64,000 nt of DNA from an uncultured Acidimicrobiales bacterium. Lineage in GTDB: Bacteria > Actinomycetota > Acidimicrobiia > Acidimicrobiales > SZUA-35. The notes beneath the pieces are model-generated. The model was not told where the DNA came from. It was given only the letters and a program-made list of their open reading frames with translations, and did not search any database. Numbering within the stretch: the stretch's first letter is position 1; every line of letters begins with the position of its first letter. The stretch lies in contig CALIFY010000024.1 of assembly GCA_938021675.1 (NCBI GenBank), forward strand, positions 1 through 64,000. The letters run 5' to 3'. Position numbers and translations under genes: made by a program. This document shows, piece by piece, positions 1 to 9,297 of the stretch.

Positions 1-417
1 GCCGACCACGGCATCCCGGCCAAAGATGTCGTCGTCGATCCACTGGTCATGCCGATCGGAGCCATGGCCACAGCCGGCCAACAGGTCTTCGCCCTGGTCA
101 ACCGGCTTCGCACCGAACTCGGTGTAAACACCACGTGTGGGGCCAGCAACGTCAGCTTCGGCCTACCGAACCGTCACGCGGTGACCGGCAGCTTCCTAGC
201 TATGGCCATCTCGCACGGTATGACCTCAGCCATCATGAACCCCATGCACGGCGAGGTAAAGGCCGCGGTGTTGGCAGCCGACGTTCTGGCCAACCAAGAC
301 CCCAACTGCACCACCTGGATCGCCGAGAACCGAGCCCCAACCGAGGGCGGGGAAGAAGGCGGTGGGCGCCGCCGTCGTGGCGGACGCCGGGCGCGCCGAC
401 CCGAGGGTGGCGAGTAA
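1..417 (+). CDS. Pterin-binding (MeTr-like) corrinoid methyltransferase, C-terminal part
   Basis: The reading frame is open from the first base, so the gene starts outside the window. The visible 138 residues carry the end of a DHPS/MeTr TIM barrel: a VVVDPLVMP strand, then TTCGASNVSFGLPNR, a typical pterin-binding loop of methyltetrahydrofolate:corrinoid methyltransferases, and then MNPMHGEV. Such enzymes move a methyl group between tetrahydrofolate and a cobalamin protein in the cytoplasm. The last about 25 residues are an unusual Gly/Arg/Glu tail (GGGRRRRGGRRARRPEGGE) outside the barrel. The gene for a corrinoid-protein activator follows 27 bp downstream, which supports a role in corrinoid-dependent methyl transfer. 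The methyl donor cannot be told from this fragment. Confidence 0.8.
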   Translation, partial: ADHGIPAKDVVVDPLVMPIGAMATAGQQVFALVNRLRTELGVNTTCGASNVSFGLPNRHAVTGSFLAMAISHGMTSAIMNPMHGEVKAAVLAADVLANQDPNCTTWIAENRAPTEGGEEGGGRRRRGGRRARRPEGGE

Positions 418-444
418 CACCGTGGACGATGCTCGGGTGACGTT

Positions 445-2511
445 ATGACCGGCGGAGACGGCCACTCCGTCGTATTCACACCGTCCGGTCTCAGCGGTGT
501 CGTCGAGCCCGGCGTTTCCGCGCTCGAAGCGGCAAGACAACTCGGTGTCGACCTCGATTCGGTCTGCGGTGGCCGCGGCGTTTGTGGTCGATGCCAGGTC
601 GTGCCAACGATCGGTGAGTTCTCGAAATGGGCGATCACCGCCGACGAGGAGAACGTCACACCATTCGGCCCGCTAGAGCAGGAGTATCAACGAAACGAAC
701 GACGAGGCAAACGACCGATCGCCGATGGCCGTCGGCTCGGTTGCGGCCTTCGGATTCAGGGCGACATGGTGTTCGACGTCCCAGCCGAAAGCCAAATCCA
801 CCGCCAGGTCATTCGAAAGGGCATCGACCTCGACGGACTCGTCGTCGATCCCATGCGCACCCTCCACTACCTCGAACTGGCTGAGCGCTCCGAAGACGAC
901 GGCACCAGCATTCACGAACAGTTGACGGCGCAGCTGGCCGCAGATTGGGGCATCGACCACGTCACCATCGAGCCCGCCGTGTTAGCCTCGCTCCACGCCG
1001 CAGTGGCAGCTGGAGGAGACGACCGAAGCATCACCGTCGCCCTCACCGCCGACGGCGGGGTTGGCGATGTTCGGCGGATGGTCGGCATCTGGCCCGGATT
1101 CGTTGATCGAATCACCGGCATCGCCATCGACATCGGATCGACGACGGTTGCCGGGCATCTGTGTGACCTAACGACCGGCGAGATTTTGGCCAGCGCAGGG
1201 CAAATGAATCCGCAGATCCGATTCGGCGAAGACCTCATGAGCCGGGTTTCCTACGTCATGCTCAACCCAGGCGGCGACGTCGAGCTGACAACCGCCATCC
1301 GAACCGCTCTCGACGAACTGACCTCAGAGCTCATCGAGACAGCAAACCATGAACTCAGCGAATCTGGCGATGGGTTGACCACCGACCATGTGCTCGACAT
1401 CGTGTTGGTCGGGAACCCGATCATGCACCATCTGGCACTCGGTATCGATCCGACACCACTCGGGCAATCGCCGTTCCCACTCGCCACCGATGCAGCAGTC
1501 CACACCAGCGCCGCCGACCTCAGCATCGACGCCCGCTGGTCTTCGGTCTACGTCGCCCCCTGTATCGCCGGTCACGTCGGTGCCGACACCGCAGCCGCCA
1601 TCCTGGCCGAAGCTCCCCACCATGGCACCTCGATCCAGCTCCTGGTCGACGTTGGCACAAACGCCGAGATCGTCCTCGGCAACAGCACACGGCTACTGGC
1701 GGCATCGAGCCCGACCGGGCCGGCCTTCGAGGGAGCACAGATCTCGTCGGGGCAACGGGCTACCGCCGGCGCCATCGAACGGGTCAAGGTCGACCGTGAC
1801 ACACTCGAGCCAACCTTCCGGGTCATCGGTTCCGAGCTGTGGTCTGACGAAGAAGGCTTTGGAGACGCCACGGCATCTACCGGAGTGACCGGCATCTGTG
1901 GCTCGGGAATCATCGAGATCATCAGCGAACTGTTTCTCTGCGGCCTGATCGACAGCCAAGGCGTCATCGTCGGGGCCGCAGCCGAGCGAACCGGCCGGAT
2001 CGAACCGGATGGGCGCACCTTCTCGTACCGCCTGACCGACTCGGTGGCGGTGACCCAAGCCGACGTTCGTGCGATCCAGCTGGCCAAGGCAGCATTGCGA
2101 GCCGGGATAGACCTCTTACTAGAACGGGCCGAGCTGCAGTCGGTCGATGAAGTCCGGCTGGCCGGTGCGTTCGGTGCCCACATAGACCCGCTCCATGCCA
2201 TGGTGCTGGGCCTGATACCCGATGCTCCGCTCGATCAGGTCCGCTCGGTGGGCAACGCCGCCGGCTCCGGCGCGGTCCGGGCCCTACTTTCACAAGCCCA
2301 GCGTCAGGACATGGAGCGGGCGGTTCACTCGGTAACTAAAATCGAGACGGCGATCGAACCCCGCTTTCAGGAACTGTTCGTTGCCGCGCTGGCCTTCCCC
2401 CATGCCAGCGCACCGACCCCCCACCTCAGCTCGATGGTTGCACTGCCCACACCAACAGAGGCGGCGAACAATCCGAGACAGCGGAGGCGGCGGGCCAGAG
2501 CACGGCCCTGA
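445..2511 (+). CDS. Ferredoxin-ASKHA reductive activator of corrinoid proteins (RACo/RamA-like)
   Basis: The 688-residue protein has an N-terminal [2Fe-2S] ferredoxin domain with Cys41, Cys47, Cys50 (CGGRGVCGRC) and Cys100, followed by a large ASKHA ATPase region (DUF4445-type). Phosphate-binding loops are visible at DIGSTTVAG (about residue 230) and VDVGTNAEI (about 400), with an adenosine-type VRLAGAFGAHID motif near 575. Proteins of this class use ATP to drive electron transfer that re-reduces inactive Co(II) corrinoid to Co(I). Position directly behind a MeTr-like gene fits that role. The C-terminus is Arg-rich (RQRRRRARARP) and is encoded by a short direct repeat around 2490-2525. Start ATG follows the upstream stop by 27 bp. 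The cognate corrinoid protein is not in the window. Confidence 0.85.
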   Translation: MTGGDGHSVVFTPSGLSGVVEPGVSALEAARQLGVDLDSVCGGRGVCGRCQVVPTIGEFSKWAITADEENVTPFGPLEQEYQRNERRGKRPIADGRRLGCGLRIQGDMVFDVPAESQIHRQVIRKGIDLDGLVVDPMRTLHYLELAERSEDDGTSIHEQLTAQLAADWGIDHVTIEPAVLASLHAAVAAGGDDRSITVALTADGGVGDVRRMVGIWPGFVDRITGIAIDIGSTTVAGHLCDLTTGEILASAGQMNPQIRFGEDLMSRVSYVMLNPGGDVELTTAIRTALDELTSELIETANHELSESGDGLTTDHVLDIVLVGNPIMHHLALGIDPTPLGQSPFPLATDAAVHTSAADLSIDARWSSVYVAPCIAGHVGADTAAAILAEAPHHGTSIQLLVDVGTNAEIVLGNSTRLLAASSPTGPAFEGAQISSGQRATAGAIERVKVDRDTLEPTFRVIGSELWSDEEGFGDATASTGVTGICGSGIIEIISELFLCGLIDSQGVIVGAAAERTGRIEPDGRTFSYRLTDSVAVTQADVRAIQLAKAALRAGIDLLLERAELQSVDEVRLAGAFGAHIDPLHAMVLGLIPDAPLDQVRSVGNAAGSGAVRALLSQAQRQDMERAVHSVTKIETAIEPRFQELFVAALAFPHASAPTPHLSSMVALPTPTEAANNPRQRRRRARARP

Positions 2512-2634
2512 GCACGGCCCTGAGCAGAGCGGGCCATTCATCGTAGGGAAAAGATGACGCCATCGTTGCCGAGCGTCAGGACAACGTAGCCGGCGGGCTG
2601 GACTTCCCGTCGGAGCGGCACGCGATGACCGGAC

Positions 2635-4482
2635 TCAGCTCTGTGGTCGTAGCTCGAGCTCCAACCGTCGATTCTGGGCCCGGCCCTCCACGGTGTCGTT
2701 GTCGGCGATAGGGGCGGTGTCGCCAGCCCCTTCGACACGGAGTGATTCGGCATCGACTCCGCCGGCTACCAGGGCATCTCGCAGCGCCGAGGCTCGCCGA
2801 AGCGAGAGTTCTAGGTTGGCGGTGGCCGAACCGGTGTTGTCGGTGTGGCCGACGATGGTCACCACCGAGTCGGGTTCGGCGTTAGCGACCGCGATGAGCA
2901 CGTCGACCAACGACTGGTCGGTGCCGGCGATCCGGTCGGAACCTACTTCGAACAGGATGGCGTCTTTCATCACTACTCGGCCGGATGGCGTCGGCGCACC
3001 CTCCTCGACGGTAAGCCCATCGAACACATCGATGCCGTCCAGGTCGAGAGCTTTGAACTTGGCGGCCAGTGCGTCGGCGGTCGCTCGGTCGACAACCTCA
3101 CCTTCCAACGCGATACGGCCCGGTTCGACGATGGCCCGCGCCCCGCCGCCGTCGGGATCGACGAAGGCTAGGTCGGTGGTATCAACCGGCGGTTCGTCGG
3201 CGATTTGGCCCCGAATAGTGAAATCGCCGCTGGGGTCGTGCAACTCGGCATAGTGGCTGCCTTTGTGGGCCAAGATGTCGTTCGTATCGATCGGGAGATT
3301 GTCGAGGCACCCGGTCGCCGGGTTGGTGAGCTCACCGAAGTCGACCACGATGCCGCCCCGGACGCCGTCGGCGCCGACGTGGATGTGGCCGGCAAATGGT
3401 GCGTCTATCTCGACCGCTTCGAACGAGTAGCAAATCTCGCCGGTTTCGGTATCGAAGGTCAAGTCGGCTGTACCCATCGACTGAGGGTTGACGCCTTTAA
3501 TATCACTCATCGGGATGGTGAAACTCTGGATCTTCTGATCGGCCACAGGGGTCGGCAACGCGTCGGAGCCCGAGCTTGTTTGGGAATCCGAACTCGTCTC
3601 GGACGGGTCGTCTTCGACTCCGGCGGTGTCGTCGTCGGCATCGCCTTGTGCCGCCGACTCGCTCTGGTCGGTGGTCGAGGTGTCGCCGCTCGCCTCGGTC
3701 TCGGAATCAGACGATCCTCCGACAGCGAACCCGATAGCGATGGCGGCAACCGCCACGGTCGCAACACCTCCGACTATCAGCGGCACTCGTGAACGCGAAC
3801 CTTCAGCGGTCGATCCGGCCCCGGCCACCGAGGGTGACTCATCCCCCGGTACGGTGGCCCCGCTGACGGTCTTTTGCGTCTCGGTTTTACCGTTTTCGTT
3901 CTTGGCGGGAAGAGTCTTGCCAGTACCGAGCGTGCCGAGCGGTTCTAACGGTACGGCGATTCCGTGACCGGCAACCGCGACGTCGCCGTTTCTGACCCCG
4001 GCGACCCACGGTCCCCAACCCGCCGCAGAGACCTCTTGATGCTCGGCCTGGATGATGGCGATGACGTCTTCGCCCTCCTCCACAGCCGTCGCCAACGCCG
4101 CCTGGCACAACCCGGTAGCATCACGCAGCAGGCCAGCGGCCTGAGACTCGGTGATGTCAGCCTCGACCTTGAGCGCCGTTCGAGCGGCGACGAGACCCTT
4201 ACCCAACAACCAGCGGGTGCGGTCGGTGGCCCCACGGTCATCTACCGGAAGATCGACGATGTTGTTGGCCCGATTGGCGTCCGCCGGTGTCTTTTTTAGG
4301 CCGGACACGAGAGCTGCGGGCGCGTCCAGACTCCAGTCATGGAGGGTTTCGACGATCAGAGGAAACGAAAGGTGCAGGGCACGCTTGGCCCGATCAACAG
4401 ACAATCCATGCTTGTCGGCAACACGATCGAGCACCGAGTATCGGCTGAGATCGCCGAGATATCTGTCGGTGAGGTTTGCCAT
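2635..4482 (-). CDS. Single-span membrane protein with CHRD, BON-like and OmpA-family domains
   Basis: I place the start at MANLTD (4482) because AAGGGAG lies 5 bases upstream; a longer ATG at 4503 lacks such a site. The 615-residue protein has an N-terminal helical domain (about 1-65, perhaps DUF937-like), one membrane span at about 233-255, and an acidic Ser/Thr-rich stalk to about 310. Then come a CHRD-like beta domain at about 317-428 (AGHIHVG..., GDFTIRGQI), a BON-like segment near 450-480, and an OmpA peptidoglycan-binding domain at about 508-613 (VTIVGHTDNTG, then NRRLEL). The OmpA domain suggests the extracellular part grips the cell wall. BON plus OmpA recalls mycobacterial ArfA, but the CHRD insertion differs. 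It converges on the corrinoid activator gene. Confidence 0.75.
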   Translation of the reverse strand: MANLTDRYLGDLSRYSVLDRVADKHGLSVDRAKRALHLSFPLIVETLHDWSLDAPAALVSGLKKTPADANRANNIVDLPVDDRGATDRTRWLLGKGLVAARTALKVEADITESQAAGLLRDATGLCQAALATAVEEGEDVIAIIQAEHQEVSAAGWGPWVAGVRNGDVAVAGHGIAVPLEPLGTLGTGKTLPAKNENGKTETQKTVSGATVPGDESPSVAGAGSTAEGSRSRVPLIVGGVATVAVAAIAIGFAVGGSSDSETEASGDTSTTDQSESAAQGDADDDTAGVEDDPSETSSDSQTSSGSDALPTPVADQKIQSFTIPMSDIKGVNPQSMGTADLTFDTETGEICYSFEAVEIDAPFAGHIHVGADGVRGGIVVDFGELTNPATGCLDNLPIDTNDILAHKGSHYAELHDPSGDFTIRGQIADEPPVDTTDLAFVDPDGGGARAIVEPGRIALEGEVVDRATADALAAKFKALDLDGIDVFDGLTVEEGAPTPSGRVVMKDAILFEVGSDRIAGTDQSLVDVLIAVANAEPDSVVTIVGHTDNTGSATANLELSLRRASALRDALVAGGVDAESLRVEGAGDTAPIADNDTVEGRAQNRRLELELRPQS

Positions 4483-4569
4483 GTCGCTCCCTTGTACGTC
4501 CACCCCGGCATCTGAATCCAGGGCGGCTGTATTCAGGTTGACGGCATCCCAGACACCAACTTTAGGAAG

Positions 4570-6495
4570 CTAGCATTGCGTTCTGGTGCCAGCCGCAGCT
4601 TCCCATTTGGAGAACAGGTCGGCGTAGTGGCGGCCGGCGACGACCAGTTCGTCGTGGGTGCCGAGCTCGATCAGTCTGCCATCGTCGATCACCGCGATCC
4701 GGTCGGCTCGCATTGCGGTGGCTAGACGATGAGCGATAATGACCGCCGTTCGCCCCTCCAACACCGTGTCGAGGGCACGTTCAATCAACGTCTCGGATGC
4801 GAGATCGAGATTGGATGTCGCTTCGTCGAGGATCAACACCCTCGGTTTGGCCAGGAACGCTCTGGCCAGCGCCAACAATTGCCGCTCCCCGGACGACAGC
4901 GACGCCCCCCGCTCGTGGACGAGCGAATCGACTCCGTCTGGCAACCGATCGAGTAGGGAGGCCAAGCCAATCTCTTCGCATGCCGCCTGCACGTCTTCCG
5001 ATGACGTATCCGGCTTGGCGAATGCCACGTTTGACCGAATAGAGCCATTGAACAGGAACGGCTCTTGTGGAACGACACCGAGCTGGCTGCGAAGCGAGTG
5101 AATCGTGACGTCTCGGAGGTTGTGACCATCGATGGACACCCCACCCCTGGACGGTTCATAGAATCGGCTAAGTAGCTTGGCCACCGTCGACTTGCCAGCC
5201 CCGGTCGGGCCAACGATCGCTAGTGTCTCACCGGGCTCGATGGTGAGATCCAAGCCGTGCAACACTTCGGTCTTGCCGTCGTAACTAAACGAGACCTGAT
5301 CGAACACGATGCGGCCATCGATCGGTGGTAGGTCGATGGCGTCCGGCGCTTCGACCACCGCCGGCGAGGTTGCCAGTAGGTCCCGTACCTTGGCCACCGC
5401 GGCCTGTCCTTGCTGATACGAATTGTAGAGCTGGACCAATTGTTGGATCGGCGCAAAAAAGGCGGTGAGGTAAAGCAGAAAAGCGAATAGCTCGCCGACC
5501 GTGAGCGTCCCGTTCAACACCATTCGACCGCCGACGAGCAGCAGCACCGCCTGGCCGATCACGCCGATGGTCTCACTGGTCGGCCCGTAGATGGCACCGA
5601 CGGTCGACGCGTAGACGTTGGCGTCGCGGTGCTCACCGACGACGTTGGCGTGCTGAATCACATTGTGCTGCCGGCGGTTGGTCGCCGAGATGACGCGCAT
5701 CCCAGCCAGGCTCTCGGACAGATCGGCCAGCACCTCGGCGATCCGCTCCCGGACCTGTCGATACCCTCGCTCCGAGGCGGAGCGGAACCAGAGGGTTAGT
5801 GCGACCATGGCCGGCACGATGATCATCAGCGTGATTGCCGCCAGCATCGGGTTGAGCGCCGTCAGCACCACCGTAATGACCACTAGGGTGAGGACCTGAA
5901 CCGCCAAGTTGACAAGCCCATCCTGGAATAGCGCTGAGAGGGCGTCGATATCGCTGGTCATCCTGGTTAACAGGACCCCCGATTTTTTGCTGGTGAATAG
6001 GTCGAGCGACTGCCGTTGAAGATGGGAAAAGACACGGACTCGTAGCTCCTCCATCAGGCGCTCACCGAGTCGGCCGGTATAGGCGACCCGGGCCGAGGAT
6101 GCTGCTGCGTTGATCACAACAGCTCCGAGGTATGCCAGAGCGACGACGATGAGCACCGACGGGTCGCGAGGGACGATAGCCCGATCGAGCCCGATCTGGG
6201 TCAACAGCGGACCGGCCTGCATAGCCAGCGTTTCGAGCACGACAAGTCCGACCGAACCAACGAGACCCCAGCGGTGAGGCCGCAGAAACCGGCGGAGCGT
6301 AAATGGTCGACGGTCGTAGTCGGTTTGCGAAAACGCCACGGCGGCCACCGGATGATCGGGCTCGGCCGCCAGAATCTGCTGCGCTAGTTCTGAGAGTTCT
6401 GATGGCATCCCGGCGAACGGCAAGCCGGAAGCGGCGCTCGTCTGGGCCGCTGACGGACCGGAGAACGGCGAGCCGGCCGGTGGACCGAAGCTCAT
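4570..6495 (-). CDS. ABC exporter subunit (fused permease/ATPase), canonical-Walker half
   Basis: The 641-residue half-transporter has an N-terminal six-helix ABC exporter domain (about 75-390) and a C-terminal nucleotide-binding domain. Walker A GPTGAGKST lies near residue 430, the signature LSSGERQ near 532, and Walker B VLILDEATS with the catalytic Glu near 550, followed by an H-loop (IIAHRL). The signature departs from LSGGQ. The gene follows its partner (6533-8497) by 37 bp on the same strand, so the pair most likely forms a heterodimer exporting a lipid, drug or peptide. Substrate is unknown. A Pro/Ser/Ala-rich N-terminal extension of about 50 residues precedes the membrane domain. Confidence 0.9.
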   Translation of the reverse strand: MSFGPPAGSPFSGPSAAQTSAASGLPFAGMPSELSELAQQILAAEPDHPVAAVAFSQTDYDRRPFTLRRFLRPHRWGLVGSVGLVVLETLAMQAGPLLTQIGLDRAIVPRDPSVLIVVALAYLGAVVINAAASSARVAYTGRLGERLMEELRVRVFSHLQRQSLDLFTSKKSGVLLTRMTSDIDALSALFQDGLVNLAVQVLTLVVITVVLTALNPMLAAITLMIIVPAMVALTLWFRSASERGYRQVRERIAEVLADLSESLAGMRVISATNRRQHNVIQHANVVGEHRDANVYASTVGAIYGPTSETIGVIGQAVLLLVGGRMVLNGTLTVGELFAFLLYLTAFFAPIQQLVQLYNSYQQGQAAVAKVRDLLATSPAVVEAPDAIDLPPIDGRIVFDQVSFSYDGKTEVLHGLDLTIEPGETLAIVGPTGAGKSTVAKLLSRFYEPSRGGVSIDGHNLRDVTIHSLRSQLGVVPQEPFLFNGSIRSNVAFAKPDTSSEDVQAACEEIGLASLLDRLPDGVDSLVHERGASLSSGERQLLALARAFLAKPRVLILDEATSNLDLASETLIERALDTVLEGRTAVIIAHRLATAMRADRIAVIDDGRLIELGTHDELVVAGRHYADLFSKWEAAAGTRTQC

Positions 6496-6532
6496 GAGCC
6501 GACCATCAAACGGTTGCCGGGAGGAATCGGGC

Positions 6533-8497
6533 TCATCGACGGTCCTCGGTTGTCAACCCCGCCATGGCCGGGTCGTCATCGGGCTCATCGTCATCGTGGG
6601 GCTCGTCGTCACCGAGGTTGGCAAGAACCTCGGCGTATACCGGCTCGGACGCCAGCAGCTGGTGGTGAAGACCGGAGGCCAATACCCGCCCGTTTTCTAC
6701 CAACACCACTCGATCGGCGGCGGCGATCGTGGACATCCGGTGGGCGATCAAGATGATGGTCGCCGCTCCAACCTCGCGCAGTCCATCGAGAATCCGTTGT
6801 TCGACTGCGACATCTAGCGCGCTGGTCGCATCGTCGAGAACCAGTATCCGCGGCTTGGTGAGAAACGCTCGGGCAAGGGTCACCCGTTGCCGTTGCCCAC
6901 CGGACAGCGTGTACCCTCGCTCCCCCACCACTTCGTCGTAGCCGGCGGGAAGCGACGAGATGAAATCATGAGCATCGGCGCGCTTGGCTGCCAGCTCTAT
7001 CTCCGGTCGTGGTGACCCCGGTGCGCCGTACGCGATATTTCCGGCAAGGCTGACCGAGAACAAGAATGGATCGTCGGCTACCACCCCGACAGCGTGGCGG
7101 AGGCTTAGCTGCGTCACATCCCGCACGTCGGCTCCATCGATTCGGATCGCGCCGTCGTCGACATCGTAAAAGCGAGCCAGGAGCCGGGCGATGGTCGACT
7201 TGCCACTCCCGGTCCGGCCGACGATGGCAACCGTTTCACCGGCCGAGATCTGGATTGAGAACCCGTCGAGGACGAGCGGTCCGTCGTCTCGGTAACGAAA
7301 CGAGACGTCGTCGAATTCGATCGATCCACTTGGTTCGACCAGTGGGACCGCATCGGGGCGATCAACCACCTCGGGCTCGGTATCAAATATTTCATAGATT
7401 CGATCGGCCGATGCTCGGGCCCGTTGACCGAGCATGAGGAAGAGACCGAACGTGCGGAAGGGGGCTTGGAGCATCGTGACATAGGCGGTAAAGGCAAAGA
7501 GGGAGCCCTCGGTAACCTGCCCGTCGATGACGAGCCACCCTCCATAGGTGAGCACGAGCAGCATGCCGAGACGAGGTAGATTCTCGATGATGGGATTGTG
7601 GCGGGCTCGGGCGTCGACGGTCCGAACCCCGGCCCACCGCAACCGCGTAGCCGCCTTTGCCATTTCGTTGATCTGAGCTCGTTCGGCAGCGAATGACCGG
7701 ACGACCCGCACACCGTTGATGTTTTCATCCACGACGGTCGACATGTCAGCCGTCCGGGCTTGAACGATCCACGACAACGGGAACACCTGATCTCGGAGCC
7801 GTTTCCCGACGAGGTACACACCGGGCAATGGCAGCACGGCGACGATGGTGAGGGGAACGTGAATCGAAAGCATGAACACGATCGATACAACGAACATCAC
7901 GCCGGTCACCGACATCAGCGGTGCGAACGTCAGAAACATCTGAACCGACCGGATATCGGAGTTGGCCCGGGAGATGACCTGACCGGATTGGGTCCGGTCG
8001 AAAAACGAGAACGACAGCGTGGTCAGATGCTCGTAGAGCAGCGTCCGAAGATCGGAATCGATATCGAACGCCGTCCGGTACAGGCCAAAGCGGTATGCGG
8101 CCGTGAGTACACCGCGAACGACGCCGATCGCCACAATGATGACGACAAAGAACCAGAGCCGATTGCTCAATCCGCCGTCCGGGGTCACCCCATCGACCGC
8201 CTGAGGGGCAAGCGCGCCATCGATGGCGGCTCGGACGAGTGCGGGGATCGCCACCTGTCCCAGCATTGCGATAAGGGCGAGGGCCATCGAGCCGAAGAAC
8301 AAGATTCGGTGGGCTAAGACCACCGGCGCAACTCGGCGAATCCACCCCTTTGTCGGATCGGGGTCGATTGTCGCAGACGGTCGCCGATATCGACGGGTGA
8401 CGCCGATCGGTGGCTGATGCGGGCCGCCGAGAGAGCGCTCGGCGTCACTACCGGTCGTCACCCGTCGGCGGTCGAGGATTGGATCATGGCGCGCCAC
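6533..8497 (-). CDS. ABC exporter subunit (fused permease/ATPase), degenerate Walker B half
   Basis: The 654-residue half-transporter has the same layout as its downstream neighbour: exporter membrane domain about 60-370, then an ATPase domain with Walker A GRTGSGKST (about 425), canonical signature LSGGQRQ, and Walker B ILVLDDATS. The residue after the Walker B Asp is Asp, not the catalytic Glu; I checked the codons, GAC GAT. In heterodimeric exporters this is the mark of the degenerate ATP site. Here the non-canonical signature (LSSGERQ) sits in the other subunit, and it faces this Walker site in the dimer. The C-terminus is acidic (DDEPHDDDEPDDDP). It is the upstream gene of the two. Confidence 0.9.
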   Translation of the reverse strand: MARHDPILDRRRVTTGSDAERSLGGPHQPPIGVTRRYRRPSATIDPDPTKGWIRRVAPVVLAHRILFFGSMALALIAMLGQVAIPALVRAAIDGALAPQAVDGVTPDGGLSNRLWFFVVIIVAIGVVRGVLTAAYRFGLYRTAFDIDSDLRTLLYEHLTTLSFSFFDRTQSGQVISRANSDIRSVQMFLTFAPLMSVTGVMFVVSIVFMLSIHVPLTIVAVLPLPGVYLVGKRLRDQVFPLSWIVQARTADMSTVVDENINGVRVVRSFAAERAQINEMAKAATRLRWAGVRTVDARARHNPIIENLPRLGMLLVLTYGGWLVIDGQVTEGSLFAFTAYVTMLQAPFRTFGLFLMLGQRARASADRIYEIFDTEPEVVDRPDAVPLVEPSGSIEFDDVSFRYRDDGPLVLDGFSIQISAGETVAIVGRTGSGKSTIARLLARFYDVDDGAIRIDGADVRDVTQLSLRHAVGVVADDPFLFSVSLAGNIAYGAPGSPRPEIELAAKRADAHDFISSLPAGYDEVVGERGYTLSGGQRQRVTLARAFLTKPRILVLDDATSALDVAVEQRILDGLREVGAATIILIAHRMSTIAAADRVVLVENGRVLASGLHHQLLASEPVYAEVLANLGDDEPHDDDEPDDDPAMAGLTTEDRR

Positions 8498-8520
8498 CTA
8501 ACAAGGCGGAGTCAGAACGG

Positions 8521-9192
8521 TCAGTTTCCACCGACGGTCTCGTCGTCGTTCCCGCCCGCGCCGCTGTTGCCGCCGGATCCACCTCCGTTGCCGGCGCCAG
8601 GGTCTTGATCTGGGTCGGGGTTTGGTGGATTCGGATCTTCGGGCGGCTGATCAGGCAGCGGAGCGTCTGGCGACGGATCACCCTCGCCGGGCGGGGCATC
8701 GACATCGGTTGGAGGCTCTCCGTCGACCGGTGGCTGCTCTGGTGACGGAGCGTCCGGCTCCGGTTCGTCCTCGCCGGGTGAATCGGAGTCGGGATCCGGC
8801 GTCGACTCATCCTCACCAGGAACTGGCTCGCCGTCGACCGGCTGTTGATCTTCGCCATCGTCGCGTTCCGGTTCGGTTTCGCCGTCGGGTTCCCCATCTC
8901 CACCGTCGGCTCCTTGGCTGTCATCACCTGTGTTGTCGTCACCGACGGTGGCGGTGGGGGCGGCCGGGCGCCGAGCGACGGTAATCGCTGGTTGTGACGG
9001 GATCGGGGCCAGCGAGGCAAAGGATCGTGGGGTTTCGGTGGTGGTGGTTTCCTGGCGGAGGTCCGCCTCGGACACCAACCCGCCAGCGTCGACACCGCTG
9101 CCACCCCGATTCGACCATATTTGCACGGCGGCGAGCAGGACGAGCAACCCGAGCACGAATGGCGCAAGCTTGTTCAAGGTGAACGATTCCAT
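8521..9192 (-). CDS. Single-span protein with long acidic Pro/Asp/Glu/Gly-rich tail
   Basis: I do not recognise a family. The start at MESFTLNK (9192) is chosen because AGGA lies just upstream and the membrane helix then falls near the N-terminus (about residues 8-26, LAPFVLGLLVLLAAVQIW). The remaining roughly 150 residues are low complexity: runs of P, D, E and G with PVDGEP-type near-repeats, ending Gly/Asn-rich. Such sequence is expected to be disordered and extracellular, acting as a spacer or surface tail. It lies 23 bp upstream of the ABC exporter pair on the same strand and may be co-transcribed. The biased composition makes similarity searches unreliable. Confidence 0.6.
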   Translation of the reverse strand: MESFTLNKLAPFVLGLLVLLAAVQIWSNRGGSGVDAGGLVSEADLRQETTTTETPRSFASLAPIPSQPAITVARRPAAPTATVGDDNTGDDSQGADGGDGEPDGETEPERDDGEDQQPVDGEPVPGEDESTPDPDSDSPGEDEPEPDAPSPEQPPVDGEPPTDVDAPPGEGDPSPDAPLPDQPPEDPNPPNPDPDQDPGAGNGGGSGGNSGAGGNDDETVGGN

Positions 9193-9297
9193 GCTTCCTG
9201 CGTTCGGTCCCCGCGACCGGCTCGCATACTGCGAACCTCGGAACGGTAGCGCAACAGCGCGCACTAATCGATCCGAGTCTATTTTGCCTGAGGACGG

